DNA from: Subtercola boreus
GTDB lineage: Bacteria > Actinomycetota > Actinomycetes > Actinomycetales > Microbacteriaceae
Length of the DNA: 64,000 bases
Assembly: GCF_003399625.1 (NCBI RefSeq)
Contig: NZ_NBXA01000011.1
Location: 1-64,000, forward strand
Direction: 5' to 3'
Below, in pieces: positions 1 to 8,031 of this stretch (positions are counted from its first letter, which is position 1; each line of letters begins with the position of its first letter). A program made the position numbers and the translations under genes. Under the pieces are notes generated by a model. The model searched no databases, was not told the DNA's origin, and saw nothing but the letters and a program-made list of their open reading frames with translations.

Positions 1-119
1 GTTTCGGCGGCCATAGCGAGAGGGAAACGCCCGGCAACATTCCGAACCCGGAAGCTAAGACTCTCAGCGCCGATGGTACTGCAAGGGAGACCTTGTGGGA
101 GAGTAGGACACCGCCGGAC
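1..119 (+). rRNA. rrf: 5S ribosomal RNA
   Basis: The first 119 bases match the actinobacterial 5S rRNA pattern: the internal GAGAGGGAAACGCCCGG and ATTCCGAACCCGGAAGCTAAG blocks, the CGCCGATGGTACTGCA block, and a 3' end (CCGCCGGAC) that pairs with the 5' GTTTCGGCGG to close helix I. The gene appears complete or at most a base or two short at the window edge. The 16S and 23S genes would lie just outside. A strong hairpin follows immediately. Confidence 0.95.
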
Positions 120-130
120 CCACATTAGAC

Positions 131-175
131 AGAATGCCCGACACCCCAACAGGTGCCGGGCATTCTGCATTTAAC
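131..175 (+). terminator. rRNA operon terminator hairpin
   Basis: A 15-bp inverted repeat (131-145 with 152-166, one G-U pair, 6-nt loop) lies 12 nt after 5S rRNA and is followed by a weak T-containing tail (GCATTTAA). Position and stem strength fit the terminator of the rRNA operon. Confidence 0.85.
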
Positions 176-188
176 CAGCCAACCGACC

Positions 189-201
189 TACGGTAGTGGG
201 A
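189..201 (+). promoter_or_regulatory. Leaderless-type promoter of the His-rich secreted protein gene
   Basis: A TACGGT hexamer (189-194) is followed by exactly six bases and then the ATG at 201. This is where transcription would start if the hexamer is the -10 element. No Shine-Dalgarno sequence lies before this ATG and no clear -35 was seen. Confidence 0.6.
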
Positions 202-845
202 TGGTACAGAAGCAGTCGATCCGTGTTGTTGCGCTTGCGGGGGTGAGCGTTGTGGTGCTTGGTGGAGCGGTGCTGCTCGGGGCAGTGCGGAGCGCTCCAG
301 CGGAAGCGCCGGTGCCGGCCGCCGTCGAGAGCCCGTTCCTTCCGGCGACAACTGCGGTGGGTGCTGTGAGCGCTCTGCCCTGGGCGCGTCCAGACGATCC
401 GACGGGGCGTGCCGCTCTGGCGGGTCTCCGGATGCTGAAGACAGAGGGCACGGCGCTTCATCTGCACGCACACCTGACGGTGACGGTCGACGGTCAGGAC
501 GAGACGGTGCCTGCCGAGATCGGAATCGACAACCCGTCGGGCACCGTGTCGCCGCTTCACACGCACGACACGACGGGGATCATCCATGTGGAGTCGCCCG
601 TGCAGGCGGACTTCACCCTCGGGCAGTTCTTCACCGAGTGGAACGTGGCGCTCGACGCGACGATCATCGGGGCCTACCCGAGTACTCCCACGGACACGCT
701 CACGGTCTTCGTGAACCAGCAGCCGTTCACCGGGGATCCGGCCTCGATAGTGTTCACGAACAAGATGGACATCGACATCGTCGTCGCGCCGGTGGGAGCG
801 GCCGTCGAGCCGCAGGCCCCCTTCGACTGGCCCGCCCAGTACTAG
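201..845 (+). CDS. Secreted or membrane-anchored His-rich protein of unknown function
   Basis: The predicted 214-residue protein has a basic N-terminus and one hydrophobic segment (about residues 8-30) that acts as signal peptide or anchor, followed by an Ala/Pro-rich stretch. The conserved-looking part holds a histidine cluster HLHAH (87-91) and a second cluster LHTHDTTGIIHVE (119-131), the sort of spacing used for metal binding. Similar His-rich extracytoplasmic proteins are common in actinobacteria but I cannot assign a function. The start at 201 was chosen over upstream in-frame codons because a -10-like hexamer sits six bases before it. The stop codon shares the tetramer CTAG (842-845) with the convergent urate oxidase gene. 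A metal-binding or redox role outside the membrane is inference only. Confidence 0.75.
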   Translation: MVQKQSIRVVALAGVSVVVLGGAVLLGAVRSAPAEAPVPAAVESPFLPATTAVGAVSALPWARPDDPTGRAALAGLRMLKTEGTALHLHAHLTVTVDGQDETVPAEIGIDNPSGTVSPLHTHDTTGIIHVESPVQADFTLGQFFTEWNVALDATIIGAYPSTPTDTLTVFVNQQPFTGDPASIVFTNKMDIDIVVAPVGAAVEPQAPFDWPAQY

Positions 846-1750
846 ACGAGGCCGGTGTAACTGTCCCAGGCCTCGGCGGGGGCGGGGGCGACGTCATCCC
901 GCAGCACAGTCGCCTGGATGAGGCCGTAGGGCCGGTCATCCGCGTTGAAGACCTCGTTGTTGTTCTCGACGCCGAAGGGGGCGAGGTTGTAGAGGAAGTG
1001 GTGCTTGTTCGGGGCGGAGAAGCGGATCTCGACGATGTCGTCGAACTCCTCGAGCACCGCCTTGCCCATTTCGTAGAGGGTCTGCTGCAGGGCCAGGGAG
1101 TGCACGGTGGCGAACGTGGAGACAAGGATCTGCTTGACCCCGGCGTACGCGGACTCCCAGCTCGTGGGCGTGCCGTTGAAACGCCACTGCGCGATGAGCG
1201 AGGTCGCCATGATGCGGTCGTTCGTGGGTTCGAGCACGGTGTACGGGTCCTGGTAGAAGCCGGTGAACTCCGAGCCGGTGGACTTCAGGATGGTCAGATC
1301 CTTGAATCCCGCAATGACTGTGGTCTCCCGGGTCTCGCCGCGGCCCGTGACCGTGATGGCTGCAGTGCGGGTCTCCTGGCCCTGCCGGATCCACGTGTGG
1401 TCGTGTTCGGAGCCGTCGACCAGCACGCGCTGCCAGGCGAACTCTTCGATCTCGACACGGGCGCTGTCGATGTGCTCGACGGTGTCGACGAGGTGGCTGC
1501 CGAGGGTCATCCCGTAGTCCTCGATCGAGACGAGCCCCTTCTCCTTCGCGAAAGCGTAGGCGGTCTGCTTCTGGCTGTCTGTCGGCAGCACCTTCGACTG
1601 GTCGCCGAACAGGTGGGCTCCGGCGAAGTCGCCGCGGAGCGCGGTCGACACGTTGATGTCGCGGATCTCATGGCGAGCATCGTCGCGGTAGATGCGCACG
1701 ACCCGGCTCTCTGCTTTGCCGTACCGATTGGGGCCGAGGGTGATGGACAC
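842..1750 (-). CDS. uox: Urate oxidase (uricase)
   Basis: This 302-residue protein is a stand-alone cofactor-free urate oxidase, which converts urate and O2 to 5-hydroxyisourate and H2O2 in the cytoplasm. It has the two T-fold halves of the family. The catalytic Lys is at about residue 12 (YGKAESRV), the Thr-Asp pair at 57-58 (KVLPTDSQK), the family signature around TGFYQDPYTVLEPTNDR is present, and the active-site NKHHF segment lies near the C-terminus. The GTG start at 1750 follows an AAGGAG ribosome site. It lies 13 bases after allantoinase and is probably cotranscribed with it. No 5-hydroxyisourate hydrolase or OHCU decarboxylase is fused or present in the window, so those steps must be encoded elsewhere or run spontaneously. 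Confidence 0.93.
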   Translation of the reverse strand: MSITLGPNRYGKAESRVVRIYRDDARHEIRDINVSTALRGDFAGAHLFGDQSKVLPTDSQKQTAYAFAKEKGLVSIEDYGMTLGSHLVDTVEHIDSARVEIEEFAWQRVLVDGSEHDHTWIRQGQETRTAAITVTGRGETRETTVIAGFKDLTILKSTGSEFTGFYQDPYTVLEPTNDRIMATSLIAQWRFNGTPTSWESAYAGVKQILVSTFATVHSLALQQTLYEMGKAVLEEFDDIVEIRFSAPNKHHFLYNLAPFGVENNNEVFNADDRPYGLIQATVLRDDVAPAPAEAWDSYTGLV

Positions 1751-1763
1751 GGGGTGGGTCTCC

Positions 1764-3176
1764 TTAGGAGTGGGTGAGGGGAGAGGTGAGGAGGGTGCCC
1801 CGGAGGGCATGGGCCGCGACGGCCGGTTCGCGGGAGTAGACGGGCGCACCGGCCAGCCAGGTGACGTGCACCACGCCGGTGAGCTCAGAGCCCTCGAATG
1901 CGGTGAGCTTGTTCTTGTGCTCGAGTCGATCGGCCTCGACGGTGAAGGTCTCGTCGGGGGCGAACGCGACGAAGTCGGCCGCAGCTCCGGCCGTGAGAGT
2001 CCCCTTCTGGGAGAGACCGACGAGGCGGGAGGTGCCGACGCACATCCAGTCGAGAACCCGTTCGAGCGGGATGTTCTGGGCACGGGCGGCTGTCCAGACG
2101 GCGGGGAGACTCACCTGCAGACCGGAGATCCCGCCCCAGGCGAGACCGAAGTCACCGTCGTGGGCCAGCTTCAGTTCGCGGGTGCTCGGTGAGTGATCGG
2201 AGGCGATGAGGTCGATGTCGCCGTCGAGCAGTGCCTGCCAGAGTGCCTCGCGGTTGCTCCCCTCGCGGATGGGCGGGCAGCACTTGTACTGGGTTGCACC
2301 GTCGGAGATGTGCTCGGCGGCAAAGCTCAGGTAGTGCGGGCAGGTCTCCACGGTCAGGCGCAGACCTTCAGCCTTCGCGGCCCGGATGGCCGGCAGGGCG
2401 GAGGCCGCCGAAAGATGCAGGATGTGAGCGCGTGCGCCGGTCATCCGAAGGCCGTCGATGACGTGCTCGATCGCCGAGCGTTCGGAGGATTCGGGCCGGC
2501 TGGCGACGAAGTCCTCATAGCCCCGGCCGCCGTCGTTCTCGCTGGCCGCGAGCACCGCCGGATCCTCGGCGTGGACGATGAGCAGGCCGTCGAACTCGGC
2601 GAGCTCGGCGAGGGCCTGGTGGAGCTGCTCGGTGCTGAGGTGCGGGAACTCGTCGACGCCCGAGGGGGAGAGGAAGGCCTTGAACCCGAAGACTCCGGCC
2701 TCGTGGACTGCCCGGAGCTGACCGAGGCTCGACGGGATCGCGCCTCCCCAGAACCCGACGTCGACGGTGGCCTGCCGGACGGCTGCCGCGCGCTTCTGCT
2801 GGAGGGCATCCGGTGTCGTCGTCGGGGGGATGCTGTTCAGCGGCATGTCGATGATCGTCGTGACGCCCCCGGCGGCCGCGGCCTTCGTTGCGCTGGCGAA
2901 TCCCTCCCAGTCGGTTCGGCCGGGCTCGTTCACGTGCACGTGGGTGTCGACGATTCCGGGGATGAGCACCTGGTCGGCGGGAAGGGTCAGGTCTTCAACG
3001 GTGTCGAAGGGCGCCCCGATGTCGGCAACGGCCTGCACGATGCCGTCTCTGACGACGAGGGCTGCCGGGCGGAAGGATCCGTTCACGAAGGCGCGTTCGG
3101 CGCGAATTACGAGGTCGTAGCGCTCGGTGCGACCCGACTGGCCGGTGGCAGGGGAGGATGTGGAGTGTGGTGCCAT
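1764..3176 (-). CDS. allB: Allantoinase
   Basis: Allantoinase hydrolyses allantoin to allantoate using a binuclear metal site. The 470-residue protein has the cyclic amidohydrolase fold: metal-binding DTHVHVNEPGRTDW after a beta-sandwich N-terminus, the carbamylated-lysine region FGFKAFLS, further ligands in VHAEDPA and LHLS, and IASDHSPS with the catalytic Asp. The length is typical of AllB. The first 15-20 residues (MAPHSTSSPATG...) are low-complexity and no good ribosome site precedes the ATG, so the true start could be slightly internal. It is the first gene of a two-gene unit with urate oxidase, divergent from the MTHFR-like gene. Confidence 0.92.
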   Translation of the reverse strand: MAPHSTSSPATGQSGRTERYDLVIRAERAFVNGSFRPAALVVRDGIVQAVADIGAPFDTVEDLTLPADQVLIPGIVDTHVHVNEPGRTDWEGFASATKAAAAGGVTTIIDMPLNSIPPTTTPDALQQKRAAAVRQATVDVGFWGGAIPSSLGQLRAVHEAGVFGFKAFLSPSGVDEFPHLSTEQLHQALAELAEFDGLLIVHAEDPAVLAASENDGGRGYEDFVASRPESSERSAIEHVIDGLRMTGARAHILHLSAASALPAIRAAKAEGLRLTVETCPHYLSFAAEHISDGATQYKCCPPIREGSNREALWQALLDGDIDLIASDHSPSTRELKLAHDGDFGLAWGGISGLQVSLPAVWTAARAQNIPLERVLDWMCVGTSRLVGLSQKGTLTAGAAADFVAFAPDETFTVEADRLEHKNKLTAFEGSELTGVVHVTWLAGAPVYSREPAVAAHALRGTLLTSPLTHS

Positions 3177-3218
3177 AATGCTGGTGTCTCAACCTGACTT
3201 TCGAGGGGAGTGCTGCGC
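3174..3218 (+). promoter_or_regulatory. Divergent intergenic region between allB and the MTHFR-like gene
   Basis: A CATAAT hexamer (3174-3179), overlapping the allantoinase start codon on the other strand, is a possible -10 for the rightward gene. A GAGGGGAG ribosome site (3203-3210) precedes the GTG at 3219 by eight bases. With only 42 bases between the two genes, any regulator here would affect both directions. Confidence 0.45.
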
Positions 3219-4415
3219 GTGACGATACAGGCTCCGGCAGAGTTCACGTGTCCGAAGAGCATGGAGTACGGCCCCTGCGGTGGGGTGGAGCTCGATGGCA
3301 GCTGCGAGGTGTCGGAGCACCGGTGCGTGTTCGTGGACGCGGCGACCGTGCGCTGGCGCGGGGATGCGCCGCGCGGCGGGGGTGGCGCGGGTGAGGGTTC
3401 GCGGGGTGGCGCGGGTGAAAGGTCGCCTGGCCGCGCCGAGGGTGACGTGCGAAGCGGCGGGGGCGGCGAGCGGAGCAGCGCCGGCGGTGTCGCGATGCGC
3501 GAACTGTTGGCCGAGCGGCAGATCGTGGTGGCCGACTTTCCCGCGCGTGCTCTCGATGCCACATCGCTCGAGGAGTGCGCCGGGGTGCTGGCCGGCCGCG
3601 TCGATGCCGTTCTGGCGGGGGACTCCGGGGCGGAGCGGGTGCAGTTCTCGCCCACCTACCGGGCCGCGCTCATCCAACGCCTGGGGCTGGCGGTCTGGAG
3701 CGGGCTGAACTGCCGGGACCGCAACCGCGTGGCGATCGAAGGCGAGCTGGCAGGGCTCGCCTCCGTCGGGGTGGCCGGGGTGCACTGCGTGACCGGAGAC
3801 CACACCCTGACGGGTGGACGACCGGATGCCCTGCCGGTGTTCGACCTGGATTCCACTCGGGTCGCGGCGCTCGCACGTGCGGCGGGTCATCTCGTCTCGG
3901 TGGGGGAGTCGCCCGCCACCCCGCCGGTGTCCGAGCGTGCCTCGCGGCTGGTCGAGAAGGAGCGGGCGGGCGCGGAGATCGCGTTCGTCAACCACGCGGG
4001 TGGGGTGCTGCCGGTGGCACGGTTCATCGCCGAGGTGCGGCGGCTCGAGGAGGAGGGCGGGCTGCGAGTGGCCGGTGCGGGAGCCGGTGGGTCGGCTGCC
4101 GGGGCGGGGCTCCGCTACATCGCGTGCGTACCTGTCGTGATCGACCGGGGCAGCGCCGAACTGCTGAAGACGTTCACGACGCTGGTGCTTCCGGACGGCT
4201 ACCTCGACCGCATCCTGGGGGCGCGCGACGTGTACGCCGAGGGCATCGCCGCAGCGATCGAGCTCAGCCGGGGGCTGCTGGCTGTCGAGGGGATGGTCGG
4301 GGTGAATCTCTCGGGCGGACCCGAGCGGGGTCGCGAGGTGTTCTTCGCGGAGGCGCTGGCCAGCATCTCGGATGGTCTCGGCCTGAGGAGCCTCCAAGCC
4401 GGCACGGCCGGCTAG
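3219..4415 (+). CDS. Methylenetetrahydrofolate reductase-like protein with N-terminal cysteine domain
   Basis: The 398-residue protein has two parts. Residues 1-46 carry four cysteines in the arrangement FTCPKSMEYGPCGG...GSCEVSEHRCVF, which resembles the small MTHFR_C-type (PF12225-like) domain. Residues about 93-398 resemble the TIM-barrel of methylenetetrahydrofolate reductase (CVTGDH, AEIAFVNH-type segments). A Gly/Arg-rich linker (about 47-92) joins them. MTHFR-fold proteins with this extra domain occur in one-carbon and demethylation contexts, so a role in handling methyl or methylene groups released during N-heterocycle breakdown is plausible but inferred. GTG at 3219 was preferred over the GTG at 3210 because the latter overlaps the ribosome site. 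The gene shares CTAG (4412-4415) with the convergent gene. Confidence 0.72.
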   Translation: MTIQAPAEFTCPKSMEYGPCGGVELDGSCEVSEHRCVFVDAATVRWRGDAPRGGGGAGEGSRGGAGERSPGRAEGDVRSGGGGERSSAGGVAMRELLAERQIVVADFPARALDATSLEECAGVLAGRVDAVLAGDSGAERVQFSPTYRAALIQRLGLAVWSGLNCRDRNRVAIEGELAGLASVGVAGVHCVTGDHTLTGGRPDALPVFDLDSTRVAALARAAGHLVSVGESPATPPVSERASRLVEKERAGAEIAFVNHAGGVLPVARFIAEVRRLEEEGGLRVAGAGAGGSAAGAGLRYIACVPVVIDRGSAELLKTFTTLVLPDGYLDRILGARDVYAEGIAAAIELSRGLLAVEGMVGVNLSGGPERGREVFFAEALASISDGLGLRSLQAGTAG

Positions 4416-4981
4416 CCCGGCAGGGTGACGGTGGTCCATGAGCCGTCGGCCTCCCGGGTGTACTCCGTGCGCTGGCTCGCGGTGTCGGGACGCCCGTGCC
4501 AGAGGGTGACGCGCCGCGGCCGGAGGAGGATGCCCACCCACGTCTCCGGGGGCGTGAGGGAGCCGGGTTCGTGCGAGGCCGTGAAGGCCGCCCAGCGGGT
4601 GAGCCGGTCATCCAGAGGCAGCTGGGCGAACGCGGGATCGTTCAGCTGGGCGAGCACCTGCAGGTAGGGGGATCGTTTCGCGTAGACGCGGGCGAGCGAA
4701 GCCTCGTCGGCGGGTTCGGTGTCTCCCGCGACGGTGAGCTGGCGACCGAGCTCCGGCCAGGCGACGGTGAACGAGGCGCGAGGGAGTGCCGTGAGCTCGG
4801 CGATCTTTCGGGAGCGGGAGTCGGTGTGGAAGGAGAAACCGCTGTCGTCGAACTCGCTGAGAAGAACATGGCGCACGTCGGGGTAGCCGTCGAGACCGAT
4901 GCTCGACAGGGCCACGAGCGGCCGGACGGGATCGTCGTTGGCGGGGAGCCACCCGGCCAGTACGTCGCCGAACGGGCCCAT
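4412..4981 (-). CDS. Pyridoxamine 5'-phosphate oxidase-family FMN protein
   Basis: The 189-residue product resembles the PNPOx-like split-barrel flavoproteins: VRHVLLSEFDDSGFSFHTDSRSRK matches the FMN-binding segment of PdxH (R-VLL ... GF-FyT-SRK) and FTVAWPELGRQLTV matches the following strands with the conserved RQ. The PdxH C-terminal Trp-rich region is only partly kept (RRVTLWHGRPD). It could be a true PNP oxidase or a divergent flavin oxidase working with the upstream FAD enzyme. Its ATG overlaps the stop of that gene (TGATG, shared base 4981), so the two are probably translationally coupled. It is the last gene of the eight-gene minus-strand unit. Confidence 0.75.
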   Translation of the reverse strand: MGPFGDVLAGWLPANDDPVRPLVALSSIGLDGYPDVRHVLLSEFDDSGFSFHTDSRSRKIAELTALPRASFTVAWPELGRQLTVAGDTEPADEASLARVYAKRSPYLQVLAQLNDPAFAQLPLDDRLTRWAAFTASHEPGSLTPPETWVGILLRPRRVTLWHGRPDTASQRTEYTREADGSWTTVTLPG

Positions 4982-6306
4982 CAGGTGACCTTGCCGGCGC
5001 CCGCCACGGCTTCCGCGCCCTCTGCCGGCAGCTTGCCCGGGTTGAGGAGACCCTCGGGGTCGGTGTCGCGAGCGAGACGACGAGTGCGCTCGACCTCGTG
5101 GTCGACCTCCCAGTGGTGCGGATTGTGGGAGCCGACACCGATCGCGTCGAGCGCGGCGAACCCGGCATAGACCTGTTCGGGGCTCTCGTAGATGCCGGCG
5201 AGCATGCCGATCGGGCGGCCGTGCTGGGCTTCGATGTGCAGCATCCCCCCGGTGTACACCGCATGCACTTCGTCGATGCGCTCGACCAGTGCGTGGCCGG
5301 CGACTTCGACGTGGAAGTACTTTCCCGGGTCGCTCTTCTGCAGCCACTCGATGGGGTGGTTGTAGGAGAGCATGCTGATCTTCATCGAGGCCTGTGGGCC
5401 TTCGCGCACGTCCTCGATGCGTCCGCCGGCGCCGAAGATGAGAGCGGTCGCCGCCTCGACGGTCGACTCGTCGAGGATCGCGCGGAGACTGGCGCGGTCC
5501 TTCGGGATCGCGGCGTCGTCGGGGAGGGCATTCGCGAGCACAGGCAGGTCGGCCGAGACGAGGCGGGGGGTGGGTTCGAGGTCGCCGATCTCACGGATGA
5601 CACTCAGCGCACCCTCGAACGTGTCGAAGCTGGCGTAGAGTCCGCGCCAGTTCTGCAGGGGCTCGAGTTGCAGAGTGGCCCGGGCGATGATGCCGAGGGT
5701 GCCGTAGGTGTGCACGTAGGGCTCAGCGGCCTCGCCCTCGACGTGGATGAGCTGGGCATCCGGAACCGCGTGCACCACGTCGAGCGCGGTGACGAAGCCG
5801 GTGTGGTTCGATCCGTGCTTGATCGAGCCCGTGCCACCGGATCCGCCCGACAGGAAGCCACCGATGGAGGACTGGGCCGTCGAGGGGTACATCAGGATCT
5901 GCTGGCCGGCGGCATTCGCGGCCTGCTCGATCATGACCATGGGTGTTCCGGCCTCGACGGTGATGAAGCCATCGCCGACCTCGATGACGCCGCGGGCCTT
6001 CGACATGTCGAGCACGAGGCCGCCCCGCATCGGGATGCCCTGGCCGTAGTTGCCGGTGCCCTTGCCGCGCGGGGTGATCGGCACGTGGTGGCGAACGGCA
6101 GCGCCGATGACTTCGGCGATCTGCTCGGCGCTGGTGGGGAAGGCGACGAGGTCGGCGAGGCCGAGGGGCAGCTGGGCCATCAGGATGGGGGAGAGGTAGG
6201 CGCCGTCTACGGAGGCCTTCTCTCGGGCCCGGAGTTCGACGGTGACGGCTTTGTCGCCGAGCAGTTCGCGGAGCTCTGCGGCGAGAGCGTCGGTGTTGGT
6301 CGTCAT
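4981..6306 (-). CDS. FAD-linked oxidase (GlcD/VAO type)
   Basis: The 441-residue enzyme belongs to the FAD-linked oxidase (vanillyl-alcohol oxidase/GlcD) superfamily. The PP-loop region PRGKGTGNYGQGIPMRGGLVLDMS (about residues 70-95) and the GTPMVMIEQA ... SSIGGFLSGGSGGTGSIKHG stretch form the FAD-binding PCMH domain. The C-terminus DTDPEGLLNPGKL is typical of the family. No covalent-FAD His motif could be confirmed. The substrate is unknown; the neighbours suggest oxidation of an N-heterocycle derivative or hydroxy acid. ATG at 6306 follows GAGGA. The gene sits 25 bases after the creatininase gene. Confidence 0.85.
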   Translation of the reverse strand: MTTNTDALAAELRELLGDKAVTVELRAREKASVDGAYLSPILMAQLPLGLADLVAFPTSAEQIAEVIGAAVRHHVPITPRGKGTGNYGQGIPMRGGLVLDMSKARGVIEVGDGFITVEAGTPMVMIEQAANAAGQQILMYPSTAQSSIGGFLSGGSGGTGSIKHGSNHTGFVTALDVVHAVPDAQLIHVEGEAAEPYVHTYGTLGIIARATLQLEPLQNWRGLYASFDTFEGALSVIREIGDLEPTPRLVSADLPVLANALPDDAAIPKDRASLRAILDESTVEAATALIFGAGGRIEDVREGPQASMKISMLSYNHPIEWLQKSDPGKYFHVEVAGHALVERIDEVHAVYTGGMLHIEAQHGRPIGMLAGIYESPEQVYAGFAALDAIGVGSHNPHHWEVDHEVERTRRLARDTDPEGLLNPGKLPAEGAEAVAGAGKVT

Positions 6307-6331
6307 GCGGATGTCCTCAGGTGGGTTCTGA

Positions 6332-7135
6332 TCAGGATGCGGAGAAGCCGATGCGCTTCTGGGGTGCGGCAGGGCTGAAGCGGGCGATCTCGGCGAGGGC
6401 GGCGGCGGCCTGCGTGACGTTGTTCTCGAAGTGCGCCTTTCCGAACTCGGCCGTGGCTGTGGTGGGGTCGCCGATGACACCGCTGGCTGCGAAGTCGTTG
6501 CTGACCCAGCCGAAGCTCACCGGTTTGCCGAATCCGACGTAGTCGTAGTCCAGCAGGTGCTCGGGCACACTCCGAACGGCCAGGCTCATGTCGACGAGGT
6601 CGGGGCGGAGGTGGAGCACCACACTGGTCTCGACGTGGCCGCCGTGGATTCCGAGGCCGGACTCGGTCTCGCCGGACTTCGCTCCACCGTTCGCGGGCAT
6701 CTGGCCGCCGATGAGGAAGGTCTGCAGTCCGAAGCGGCGGCGGAGTTCGCGGCACGCAACCTGCAGCAGGGCGACGTTGCCGCCGTGGCCGTTGTAGAAG
6801 ACGAGTTTCGTGCAGGGCGTCTGGGCGAGGGATTCGCCGATCTCGACGATCGTCTGCATGAGCGTCTCCCAGCTCAGCCAGACGGTACCCGGCGCCCAGT
6901 GGTGCTCGTCGGATTTCGTGTAGGCCAGGCCCGGCAGCAACCACGCGTTGACGCCGCCGGCGGCGGCGAGTTCGACGGCAGCTTTCGCCGACTCCTCGGC
7001 GACGAGGAAGTCGGTCGAGAGCGGCAGGTGCGGTCCGTGGTGCTCGATCGCGCCCGTCGGCAGCACCACGATCGAGTCCTGGCGGAGGGCTTCGACGGCG
7101 GCGAGGCTGGAGAGTTCGACGAGGTTGCGGGGCAT
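6332..7135 (-). CDS. Creatininase-family metal-dependent amidohydrolase
   Basis: The 267-residue protein has the full metal-ligand set of the creatininase fold: TGAIEHHGPHLPLSTD (Glu, His and Asp ligands), YNGHGGN (His) and a later Glu in GGHVETS. The family includes creatinine amidohydrolase, formamide hydrolases of pterin biosynthesis, inosose hydrolases and the mycofactocin maturation protease, so the fold shows a hydrolase acting on a C-N or C-C bond but not the substrate. In this operon a ring-opening or amide-cleaving role on an imported cyclic amide is the likeliest reading. ATG at 7135. Confidence 0.88.
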   Translation of the reverse strand: MPRNLVELSSLAAVEALRQDSIVVLPTGAIEHHGPHLPLSTDFLVAEESAKAAVELAAAGGVNAWLLPGLAYTKSDEHHWAPGTVWLSWETLMQTIVEIGESLAQTPCTKLVFYNGHGGNVALLQVACRELRRRFGLQTFLIGGQMPANGGAKSGETESGLGIHGGHVETSVVLHLRPDLVDMSLAVRSVPEHLLDYDYVGFGKPVSFGWVSNDFAASGVIGDPTTATAEFGKAHFENNVTQAAAALAEIARFSPAAPQKRIGFSAS

Positions 7136-7168
7136 GTGGTGGTCCTTGCGGTGGTGGTGCGGGGTGGT

Positions 7169-7216
7169 GGCGGGTGCGGTACGAGGCGGGTGCGGTTGGA
7201 GGCGGGTGCGGTTGGA
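7169..7216. repeat. Three tandem 16-bp repeats
   Basis: Three consecutive 16-nt units occupy 7169-7184, 7185-7200 and 7201-7216; the last two are identical and the first differs at two positions. They lie in the 115-bp gap between the SDR stop and the creatininase start, on the 5' side of the creatininase gene. Confidence 0.9.
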
Positions 7217-7250
7217 GGCGTTGGGCTCCGAGGCGCGGCGGGCGGACTGC

Positions 7251-8027
7251 TCAGTGCATGATCATGCCGCCGGTCACGTTGATGGCCTGCCCGGTGAGGT
7301 AGTCGGCGTCGGAGCTTGCGAGGAAGGCGGCCACACCGGCCACATCCTCCGGCTGGGCGAGGCGGCCGAGAGGGGAATAACTCGACCATTCCGCGACATC
7401 CGCCTCGGTGCGGGTGGCCGCGCCCATCTCGGTGAGCACATAGCCGGGGCAGATGCAGTTGGCGGTGATCGCCTCGGGGCCGAGTTCGAGGGCGGTGACG
7501 CGGGTGAGCGAGATGACGGCTGCTTTGGATGCGGCGTAGTGGGCCTGGCCCGCGCCACCGGTCTTGCCGCCCATGCTGGCCATGTTGATGATCTTGCCGG
7601 GGGCAGTGCTACCGGCCAGGCGTTGGTCGATCATCCGTTTCGCCGCCACCTGCGTGGTGACGAGCATGGCCCGGGTGTTGATCCGGAACATCGCGTCCCA
7701 GTCGTCGACCGTGATCTCGAGCAGCGGTGCGAAGCGCAGGATGCCCGCATTGTTGACGAGCACGTCGATGCCGCCGAGCGAGTCGATCGCCTCGGTGAGC
7801 ACAGTGCGGGTGTCGGCCTCGTCGGAGAGGTCGACCCGGAAGAACCTGCCGCCGATCGTGGCGGCGGTGGCCCGGCCGGGCTCTTCGAGCAGGTCGAGGA
7901 TGGCGACATCCGCACCCTCTGCAGCGAAGCGGCTGGCAATGGATGCCCCGATCCCCCGGGCTCCGCCGGTGACCACGATGCGTCGTCCCTGGAGGCGGGC
8001 AGTGGGCACCGGCGGAGTCTCGGTCAT
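7251..8027 (-). CDS. SDR-family NAD(P)-dependent oxidoreductase
   Basis: A classical short-chain dehydrogenase of 258 residues. It has the cofactor loop TGGARGIGAS (about 20-29), the DLSDEAD adenine-ring segment, NNAG (about 95), the catalytic Ser and YAASK of the active site (about 155-175), and the GYVLTEM/GQAINVTGG C-terminal pattern. An acidic residue after strand 2 (AILDLLEE) suggests NAD rather than NADP. It presumably oxidises or reduces an alcohol or ketone intermediate of the operon's pathway. Only four bases separate it from the upstream lipoprotein gene, so cotranscription is very likely. Confidence 0.92.
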   Translation of the reverse strand: MTETPPVPTARLQGRRIVVTGGARGIGASIASRFAAEGADVAILDLLEEPGRATAATIGGRFFRVDLSDEADTRTVLTEAIDSLGGIDVLVNNAGILRFAPLLEITVDDWDAMFRINTRAMLVTTQVAAKRMIDQRLAGSTAPGKIINMASMGGKTGGAGQAHYAASKAAVISLTRVTALELGPEAITANCICPGYVLTEMGAATRTEADVAEWSSYSPLGRLAQPEDVAGVAAFLASSDADYLTGQAINVTGGMIMH

Positions 8028-8031
8028 CGGA

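Noticed and set aside
3189-4541. Long minus-strand frame across the MTHFR-like gene
   Set aside because: Antisense mirror frame with biased composition (Arg, His, Pro); the plus-strand product has recognisable domains and a ribosome site.
7169-7216. CRISPR-like tandem repeats
   Set aside because: The 16-bp units abut with no spacers, and no cas gene is present.
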